Origin: Cocos nucifera
Taxonomy: Eukaryota; Streptophyta; Magnoliopsida; Arecales; Arecaceae
Direction: 5' to 3'
Assembly (NCBI GenBank): GCA_006176705.1
Contig: QRFJ01000007.1
Span: forward strand, 4,576,276 to 4,640,275
DNA: 64,000 nt
The position numbers and the translations under genes were made by a program. The notes under the pieces were generated by a model. It was not told where the DNA came from. It saw nothing but the letters and a program-made list of their open reading frames with translations, and searched no databases. Shown piece by piece: positions 55,497 to 64,000 of this stretch (position 1 is the stretch's first letter; every line of letters begins with the position of its first letter).

Positions 55497-56869
55497 TCTA
55501 TTATATATATAAAATAATATTCAATAAAAGAGTATTATGATGTTGCCATCTCAGCATCTTAAATGACTTTAATTATGCCACATGAAACCAAAATATTATT
55601 TTCAAATAATAATAAAATAATATTTTAAAAAATTAAAAAATATATTTTAAAAATAAAAGTAGGAGATGGATAAGAGATAAAAAAATTTAAAATAAAACCA
55701 TATGGAATCAAAATATTATTTTTAAATAATAATAAAATAGTATTTTTAAAAATTAAAAATTAAAAAAAATAATATTTTAAAAATAAAAGTAGGGAAGGGA
55801 TAAGAGATGAAAAATATTTTTTAAAAAAAATATTATTTTTTAAAAAATAAAACCATATGGAATCGAAATATTATTTTTAAATAATAATAAAGTGGCATAT
55901 TAAAAAAAATTAAAAAATAATATTTTAAAAATAAAAGTAGAAAAGGGATAAGAGATGAAAAATATTTTTTAAAAAATATTATTTTTAAAAAATAAAATAT
56001 TATAAAAATAATAATATTTTTTAAAAAATATAATTTATTATTATTTAAAAAGATAACATATTATTTTTTAATTTTAAAACTAATAACATACTAATTTATT
56101 TTTTAAAAAATAATATTTTTATTATTTTAAAAAATATAATATTTTTTGAGATTTGAATCAATCCATTGGATCAGATTAGATTAAATCTAATAAATTATCC
56201 ATAAATAAAGCACGGTATTCCATCGATTTGAAAGTCAAATTTCTGTATTTAATAGCCTCCAAAAGTTTGAAGAAAGTATGAGAAGAAATAAGGAGGCGAG
56301 GTGCAACTGGGATAAGTATTTATCGAGAGAGAAGGAGAGCCATGGTAGGATGGCAAGGAGGTGGGGCAGCATTGGCGAGCATGAAAAAGGTATGAGAACA
56401 AAAAGGAAGGAGAAAAAAATAAAATATTATTTTATAAAAAGAAAAAAAATAGAGAGATTTTTTCTCTTTTTTAGTAGTAATATTGACGGCGGTGGTACCG
56501 ACTGGGGCATCAGAGGGTGCGATCGAGATCGATGTTTGCTGAGAGAGAAGAAGAGAGATGGTGAGGCAGCACCAGTAGATACGAAGAAGATATGAGAAGA
56601 ACAGAGAGGGTGCAAATATGATCAGGATTGACGTTTGCCAAAAAAAAGAGTCATGGTGGTGCGATAGGAGGATGTGGCGGCACCAACGAGTGCATAAAAT
56701 GTATGAAAATAGGAAGAAAGAAGAACAAATAAAATATTATTTTATAAAATAATAAAAAATAAAATATATATAATAAATAAATAAAATAAAATATTAAAAA
56801 AATTAAAAAATATTTATTATTAAATATTTTTAATAATTATAAGTCATAATTATTTATTCCATTCACTAG
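55497..56869 (+). mobile_element. Helitron-like AT-rich element, unit 1
   Basis: It begins A|TCTATTATATATATAAAAT and ends CACTAG|T, matching the TC...CTAG/T termini of Helitrons. The 3' hairpin seen in the last unit is missing here, apparently by a short deletion. Near the start is the block GTATTATG.TGTTGCCA..TCAGCAT, which recurs in later units. The right third (56,270-56,710) is GC-richer and contains a ~120-150-bp tandem motif. No helicase gene is present. Confidence 0.55.
56270..56710. repeat. Minisatellite-like block in Helitron unit 1
   Basis: About three diverged copies of a unit with GATCGATGTTTGCC, GAGAGAAGAAGAG and GCACGAAGAAGATATGAGAA-like parts. The Lys/Arg-rich 105-codon frame is its translation. 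Confidence 0.6.
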
Positions 56870-57067
56870 TATATATATAAAATAATACTCTATGGAGGAG
56901 TATTATGGTGTTGCCACTTCAGCATTTCAGATGACTTTAGTTATGCCACATGAAATCAAAATATTATTTTTAAATAATAATAAAATAATAATTTAAAATT
57001 TTAAAAATAATATTAAATATTATCTATTATATATATAAAATAATATTCTATAAAAGAGTATTATGGT

Positions 57068-57966
57068 TGTTGGGGATAAATCTCGCTCCTACCGAAGTCA
57101 AGTTCGGTGCCTAGTCTGATGCGATCAGTAGCCACGAAAGAGCTTCAGCGGACGGGTCTTGGCCGAACTGTTACAGTCGGCCAAACTGTTTAGCGGCCGG
57201 ACTCCTTCGAACTCCTCAGCGGTCGAGCTCCTTCGGACTCTTCAGCGGTCGGGCTCCTTCGGACTCCCAGCGTCCGGACCGAATCCCTTCAGTCGACCGA
57301 GCTACTTAGCGGTCGAGCTCCTTGGACTCCCAGCAGCCAGGCTTTAGTCGAACTCAACCGTCGAGCTTCAGGTAGACTCCTGCAAGAGCTGAACTCTCTC
57401 CGTGTCGTTCCAGTCAGGCGCCTGCAGGAGCCGAACTTCTTCCGAGCTTTTTCTTCGACCGAACTTCCCCATAAGTCCAAGCTCCCCTGGATAAACTATC
57501 ACCATCAGTCTACGACAGGCGACGAGATCGGACGACATGACCGTCACAACTGGCGACACCACTCTTTCCATAACCAGCCCCATACGGCCCATGATCTGCC
57601 AGTATGGCTGTCATTATCCACCTGATGACGTCTTCCTCTCCGTACCAAACTTCATGCAGCCCCAACGGCTCGCTACCAGACGGTATGGTCGTCACCATCA
57701 ACTAAGCTCCGCCTATAAAGGACCCTCCAAATACGCTAATCTCTAACCTCTCGGATCTCTAAGCTCTCCTCTTCTTCTTTAAGCTTCGGAACTCATTCCC
57801 GAACACTCCATTCCTATTGGTCAGAGCTGATTTGATCGTCGGAGGGTCCTTCCGGAGCCATCCCCCCACCGGCTCCGGATGGAACTTTGTTTTGCAGGTC
57901 CCCAACGGCAACTTCATCGACCTCCACTCCAGCGGATTCCGGTGACGACCAGTTTCTGTGTCAACA
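57068..57966 (+). mobile_element. Solo LTR of the Tat-like family, with ATGGT target duplication
   Basis: It starts TGTTGGGGATAAATCTCGCT and ends GTGTCAACA, as in the LTRs of the element at 30.9-40.2 kb, but it has fewer CAGCGGCCGAGC-type units (899 versus ~1,330 bases). It is flanked by perfect 5-bp repeats ATGGT (57,063-57,067 and 57,967-57,971). Removing it rebuilds a Helitron-like unit head (AGTATTATGGTATTGCCACC), so it inserted after that unit arose. TATAAA lies at 57,714-57,719. Confidence 0.92.
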
Positions 57967-59029
57967 ATGGTATTGCCACCTCAACATTTAAGATGATTTT
58001 AATTATACCATGTGGAATCAAAATATTATTTTTAAATAATAATAAAATATTTTAAAAAAATAAAAAATAAAAAAATATTATTTTAAATAATAATAAAGTA
58101 GTATTTTAAAAAATAAAAAAAAATATTTTAAAAATAAAAGTAGGGAAGGGATAAGAGATGAAAAATAATTTTTAAAAAAATATTATTTTCTAAAAATAAA
58201 ATATTATAAAAATAATAATAATATTTTTTTAATAATATTAATTTATTATAATATTAAAAAATAATATATTATTTTTAGTTTTAATATATATATATATAAC
58301 AATACCTTATGGAGAAGTATTATGGTGTTGCCACCTCAGCATCTCAGATGAGTTTAGTTGTACCATATGAAATTAAAATTTTATTTTTTAAAATAATAAA
58401 ATAATATTTTAAAAAAATAAAAAAAATATTAAATATTATTTATTATATATATCTAAAATAATATTTTATAGAGAAGTATTATGGTATTGCCATCTCAGCA
58501 TCTTAGATAACTTCAGTTGTACACGTGAAATCAAAATATTATTTTTAAATAATAATAAAATTATATTTTTAAAAATTATAAAAAAATAATATTAAATATT
58601 ATTTTTAGATAATAATAAAATAATATTTTAAAAAATTAAAAAAATAATATTTTAAAAATAAAAGTAGGAGACGGATAAGAGATAAAAAATATTTTTTTTA
58701 AAAAATATTTTTTAAAAAAATATATTTTAAAAAATAAAATATTATAAAAATAAAAATATTATTTTTTAAAAATGCTAATTTATTATTATTTTAAAAAGAT
58801 AACATATTATTTTTTATTTTTAAAATAATAAAATACTAATTATTTTTTTAAAATAATATTTTTTATTATTTTTTTAAAAATAATATATTTTGAGATCTGA
58901 ATCTATCCATTGAATCAGATTAAATTAAATCTAATAAATTATCCATAAATAAAATATGATAGTCTATCGATTTAAAAGTTAAATTTTTATATTTAATAAC
59001 CTTCGAAAGTTTGGAGAAGGTATGAAAAG

Positions 59030-59470
59030 AAGTAAGGAGGTGAGAGTGCGATTAGGATCGACGTTTGCTTAGAAGGAGAGCCGTAGTGGGATGGCACTAA
59101 CGGGCACGAAGAAGGTATGAGAACAAGGAAGAAGATAAAAAAAAATAATAAAATATTATTTTATAAAAAAAAAAGAAAGAAAAGGAAAGAAGAGAAGAGA
59201 AATAAAGTTTCTCTCTCTTCCTTCAATGATGGCATCGATGGTGGCGATATCGATAGGAGCACTGAAAGGTGTAATCGGGATCGACGGTTGCCAAGAGAGA
59301 AGAAAAGCGGTGGTAGGATGGCACCGCAAGCACGAAAAAGATATGAGAAAAAGAAAGAGGAAAGGGGTATGATCGGGATCGATATTTGCCAAGAAAGAAG
59401 AGGAGCGGGGGGGGTGAAGTGGAGGGTGTGGCGGTACCGACGAGTGCATAGAAGATATGAAAATAAGAAG
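59030..59470. repeat. Minisatellite-like block in the last Helitron unit
   Basis: Counterpart of 56,270-56,710, with motifs GATCGACG.TTGCC, GAGAGAAGA and CACGAAAAAGATATGAGAA repeated about three times. The 125-codon Lys/Arg-rich plus-strand frame and the hydrophobic minus-strand frames are its translations. Confidence 0.6.
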
Positions 59471-59649
59471 AAAGAAGAAAAAGAAGAAGAATAAAATATT
59501 ATTTTATAAAATAATAAAAATATAATATACATAATAAATAAAATAAAATAAAATATTAAAAAATTAAAAAATATTTATTATTAAAAAAATTTAATAATTA
59601 TAAGCCATAATTATCCATGATGCGCAATGTACGGGTCTCCGACTAGTAT

Positions 59650-60708
59650 TAAATAATATATTAACTAAAAATTAATAAATTTTAGTGCTTACATTAGTGC
59701 AAGATATCGTCTTACTTTATTTTAACCATTCATTTCTATACCTAGTTGATGCATAAGTTAAGAGACTATCAAAATATATAATTTTTTATTCTTCAAGTAA
59801 TTTTAATGATATAAATCATGATTAACGATGCACATTTTTAATTTGGATGTCTTCCATTGGTTCTAGACTCAAGAGGAATAGATAAACTCTTCTTCCAAAA
59901 GAAGCAAGGTCTATCTCTTATAATTGTTTACTTAATAGGTTTGACAATAAGCTTTGCATGGTTGCTTGCTGGTCTTCTTCGTCTGCTACCTTATCATTTT
60001 CCTTAATCATTTCCTATTACCTTGATTTAATATTAAAGGTCCATCATCAACAAACCCACCCTTGAAATAGTCATAGGACTTTTCCCCTTGTTGGAGAAAG
60101 GAAGGGAGTAATATAATTACCTAGACTAAATAGTTATAATTTTGTTGAGAGAAGGCATCTTTTGTTTATCCATCATGCATGAATAGGAAACCTCTCGAGC
60201 CCATGCATCTTCGGTACATCAAGTGTCGAACTTTTGCATCAAAAAAAGATCAAGTGTCAAACTAACACATCACCATCAATTTTCTCAAACAAAAACATGC
60301 AAAAGTATCTTTCGACAAGCAGACCGTGCAAATGTACTGAGTTAATGGGATTTAATAGAAATAATCCAATTAACATACTGAAGCATGTCTTTCATATCAT
60401 AGTTGCCATTCAGGAAAGCCAGCGTGAGAAGCAACACCAATGCAAGAAATATTACAGGATCTCAGAATATCTCGGTGATGTCACCTTTTGACTTCAAATG
60501 TTCCAGCTTGTACGTTTGTTGTATATCTATCTATTCAAACATGGAAATTTTAACTGGGCTATCGAATCTAAATAGAAGAGAGACATTTTCTGAGATCTTC
60601 TAATAAGAAATGAAAAATGATGGTTAAAAAAGATCCTAATTCCGAAATGTGCTTACAGAGAAAGCAAAAATATTATGCAAGATATATTAGAAAATATCGT
60701 TGGTGAAC

Positions 60709-60739
<31 letters not shown>

Positions 60740-63700
60740 GTTGTGATGAATTTGGTAAGTGGCTTTAAGCAGATTAATGAATTTTATAACAACCTCTCTT
60801 TCGGCAGTATTTATTTGCGCCTCTTCTATAAGAAAACAAAGAGAACCAATGAACTTAGTAACTTATCATAATGATTTTATCAAAACCATTCAACAGAATC
60901 TTTGATTTAAATTTTTTCACCTTCCCCCTAAGTCTCCCATCTCTCTTCTCTTGTCATACTCATCGCTTCATAGCTCATCTGTTTAGAGCCAAATTAATTT
61001 ATAGAAGTGTCTATGTCTCCAAATTGGGTTTTGAGAAACTCTTACTTGAGTAGGAAACGAGTTTTCTGTTGGATTTGCTTCCTAGCATGCGAATTCCGGT
61101 TGCATGGTGCGCTAATGCACAATTATATAACCATGTGATTTACATGTAATAATCCCCATAAAATTCTACTACGTAACTAGGTCACGTTGGAAAATATGTT
61201 TTTCTAATTCAACTACCTAATATATACTATTGAAAGATAGCCATGCATGCACGTCAGGTTAAGAATAAGTTAATTTCTCTCTGTGAGAGAGTGAGAGATA
61301 TTGTCTATAGACTGCGACACTAAGTGAAAGAACTCTAGTCATGCATGCATTACTTGGACGGCGAGCATACCAAACGGTAGAACCAATAGGAACAAGGTGA
61401 AAAGCCAAGCCGCCCCTCTCTCTCTCTCTCTCTCTCTCCTTTGTCCAGTGAGATGGAAAGGAAACAAGAGAGACGCCTTCTCCATTCCATGGGCGTGTGA
61501 CAGAATAAAGGTGGCAAGTAGCCCCACCTGCTTTCCTCTCATGGATGCCTTATCTTGAGCGTTACAGTCTTTTTCTATTATTCTGCTCACTAAACTAATA
61601 GGTGGGGATGGGGAATTTATTCACCTAATACCTCTTACCATAGAGAGGGATCAACCTAACGATGAAGAGACAAGGTTCCTGTACATTGTCACCTCCTAAG
61701 ACTTTCTGCCATATTCCATAGGTAAATGATACGCGTTTTTTGTTCTAGAACGCTACCAAATAAAGAAGAAACTGAGTGAACGAACCTACACTTGATTGAA
61801 TATTTTCAACAGTTTGAAATACTTTGTGATCATAGAGGAAGTGTGGCCAAACTAAATCAATACACGGTTTCTAAAAGGAGTTAGACATCAAGTTCGTCGC
61901 ATTCGATCTCAACAAGACCTACCAAACGTGGAAAATGACACCAACCATAAGATACAATGAGCAGGGCCAAAATGGACTACCACCACCTTTCTAGTCTTCC
62001 TCTCCAAAGGGGAGTTTCTTGACGTGCCTGAGGGGCTAATATCGTGGTAGGCCACCTTGGCGTCACAAACATGGAATTGTTCCCATGCATTGGGAGCCAC
62101 ATAACACTTCCTGCCTTGGTAGCCACCAATGAATTTTCGGAGGTGAAATGGGACCCATGCCATTTTACGGTCTCCATTAGCTAGCCTGCATGGAACGTAT
62201 ATATTTTAGTGTCAGCCAGGTGGCTCGACAGAACAAGTTTACAAACTTCGACCAAAGTTCTCTCAAATTTCTATATCAAATTGCAAGTTGATACTTTTTT
62301 TCAAAAAATTTGCAACATGAATACGGGAGCTACCCTTTTCTTAGCAGAGGGGGATGGCACAGACTGTTACTGTTTTGGTTTTGTCATCACTTTCTCGTCC
62401 AAAGATACACCAGAGAGAGAGAGAGATAGAGGTGATGCTCGACCCTATTTTGGCCGTTGCAACCACATGTTGGTGCGTGCCACCTGGTCCATTCTTTCTA
62501 GAGGGTGCAGGCTTTACCTGCCCCATACCCACTTCTATGGTACTCGGTCACTGGGCAATCGGAACCGTTCGGCCTTCTTCTGTTCTCTTCCATCTTGTTA
62601 CAAGCTTGTGGGTCATCTCGTCTGTGAATCTAGTTTGTTACAAAGCTTTACAGCATCATGTTGTCAGATTCGCTTACTGGATTGCAGTTTTAAGACAAGA
62701 AATCATAGGATCAATTCTTTACTTGAAGTTCCAGTAAAGAAATTTCGAATGATAACCATAAAAAATTAGTGCATGGAAGATTAACAGAGGTGCACTGGAC
62801 AAAAGATGAGGTGTGCTTATCCGGTCAATCACGCCAAATAGAAAAATATTTAGTTAGATCTTAATCTTGTGCTTTCAATGACATGGGACTGCTTGTTCTT
62901 AACACTAGTTGTATAATTTAGAGGTAAAAACACTTGAAGAAGGATAGCCTTTTCGATATTTGACCGAGTTGGAAGGTCACCAATTCATCCACACATTCAC
63001 CAAACTTTTTTGAGTTGTTTTCGACTGAATAAGTAATGCAAGACTCAGTGATCCAACGATGATCCAACTAGAAGTTAACCGAGCATCGATCCTCAAGTTA
63101 AATCACCGATTTAAAGCAATGCTCTATGACAAACCTAGTGTTAATCTATTGCTTTGTTAGGTTGCCAGACTGGTCCAACTGCCAAACCTAGTGTGAATCG
63201 TCCGAGTAAAAGGTTCTTACTCTAATGTGGACTCATCTGGTTACTCTTTAAACAGTACGAAAGCATAATTCCAAAGGCATGACTCTATACTTTTAGCTGG
63301 AAGCTTGGGAAGCGTGCCATAACGTTAAATATAAGACTTGTAAGTGAATCTCCTGAAGAGCAATGTAGTGAATGCTCTCCCGTATTCATTTCTGCCACCA
63401 TTTTTCTTGAACTGGTAGTGTGTTCCCATAAGTACACCATGACGGAATTAATGGGACTATCCAATATTGGGCCATATTTTGTTTCGATGCCATGTTGGTG
63501 TCGGCCGTTTGGTATGGGCTGTAACGTATATTTTGGCCCATGGTTGGCATAAAGGGTAGGGAGGAATGACCTGCCACAGTTCCAATTTTGTCAGCCTCAT
63601 TAAATAGAGTAGAACTGGTTGAATTTTCCGATAATATGTTTAAATTCTTTCCATATTGAGATGAAGCCCAGCTACTCCTTTGGTGCAGTTCTCACAAAAG

Positions 63701-64000
63701 GAGACTCTGATGGAATTACAAGCATTGTGATGATCCAGGATCTTTTGGGCTATTGGAGCCACTTTGTCATCAGGCTTATCCGAGTCTCCTCTGTTCTTTT
63801 GCTCCTTTTACTTGTTGCCGTGCTCTTGTTTGTTTCTTTTTCTTGACCGCTGGGTCTCTTCCTTTCTTCTTTCTCTTTTATATTCCCTCTTCAGTCATTT
63901 TTGATGTACGTAAAACTTATCTTCTTTCTCAATAAAAGTTCTAGTGACTAGTGCATCATCCTGCCCATTGGCCTTCTTTCAAAAAAAAAAAAAAAATCTT
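59650..64000. other. Intergenic DNA, no gene recognised
   Basis: This stretch is AT-rich, with a poly(T)/poly(A) inverted tract at about 60,709-60,739, a (CT)n run at 61,416-61,439, and a decayed repeat phrase near 63,165. The longest frame (62,209-62,769, 186 codons) shows no domain, low-similarity composition and no splice context. The window ends in a poly(A) run at about 63,981-63,996 after AATAAAAG at about 63,932, possibly a retroposed or transcript 3' end. Confidence 0.45.
61416..61439. repeat. (CT)n microsatellite
   Basis: Twelve CT dinucleotides in a row, within the minus-strand frame 61,339-61,590 that translates it as Arg-Glu repeats. Confidence 0.95.

Larger units (their letters stand above)
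56870..59646 (+). mobile_element. Nested or tandem Helitron-like units ending CTAG|T
   Basis: Further copies of the TATATATATAAAATAATA..GTATTATGGTGTTGCCACCTCAGC head start near 56,870, 57,023, 58,285 and 58,440. Only the last runs to a full tail: a hairpin-like CCATGATGCGCAATGTACGGG, then TCTCCGACTAG at 59,643-59,646 followed by T. The CTAG/T end preceded by a hairpin is the Helitron signature, although the stem has mismatches. The tail block 59,030-59,470 is the counterpart of 56,270-56,710. Confidence 0.55.

Noticed and set aside
62209..62769. 186-codon plus-strand open frame as a gene
   Set aside because: No domain, no splice partners, unremarkable composition and an overlapping 127-codon frame. 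Best taken as chance.

Overview
The window is nuclear DNA from a flowering plant: two intron-rich genes, both on the + strand, set among LTR retrotransposons, Helitron-like AT-rich units, MITE-like repeats and microsatellites. Protein similarity and the retroelement types suggest a monocot, perhaps a palm such as oil palm or date palm. The species call is inference.

Gene 1 (2,711-41,728, 5' end outside the window) encodes a PIAL1/PIAL2-type E4 SUMO ligase. Eleven exons join without any phase conflict and carry the SP-RING (MIZ) zinc finger, a SUMO-interacting motif and the long Ser/Thr/Gln-rich tail. The gene is greatly inflated. One intron (4,208-21,323) holds a 10.5 kb Athila-like Ty3/gypsy element in antisense. 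Another (29,618-41,074) holds a 9.3 kb Tat-like Ty3/gypsy element in sense. Two inverted copies of an unclassified ~1 kb repeat flank exons 3-7.

Gene 2 (45,741-53,546) is a complete neutral ceramidase of nine exons and 783 codons, with the zinc-binding His motifs and the GDVSPN nucleophile motif intact. Its first intron carries a tRNA-derived SINE with an 18-bp target-site duplication.

From about 54.9 kb onward I see no genes. There is a MITE-like repeat, then 4 kb of very AT-rich, nested Helitron-like units (55.5-59.65 kb). These are interrupted by a solo LTR of the same family as the second gypsy element, with a perfect ATGGT duplication. The last 4.3 kb is unassigned intergenic DNA.

The most notable biology is that a gene whose Arabidopsis relatives act with MOM1 in transposon silencing carries two full-length gypsy elements in its introns. 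One has a strong potential splice acceptor right at the LTR edge, which could yield truncated isoforms. No wholly new system is evident. The best leads are this intronic transposon arrangement, the inverted repeats around exons 3-7 (a circular-RNA geometry), an 86-bp direct repeat flanking the Athila-like element, and a hairpin-bearing tandem array in the Tat-like element.
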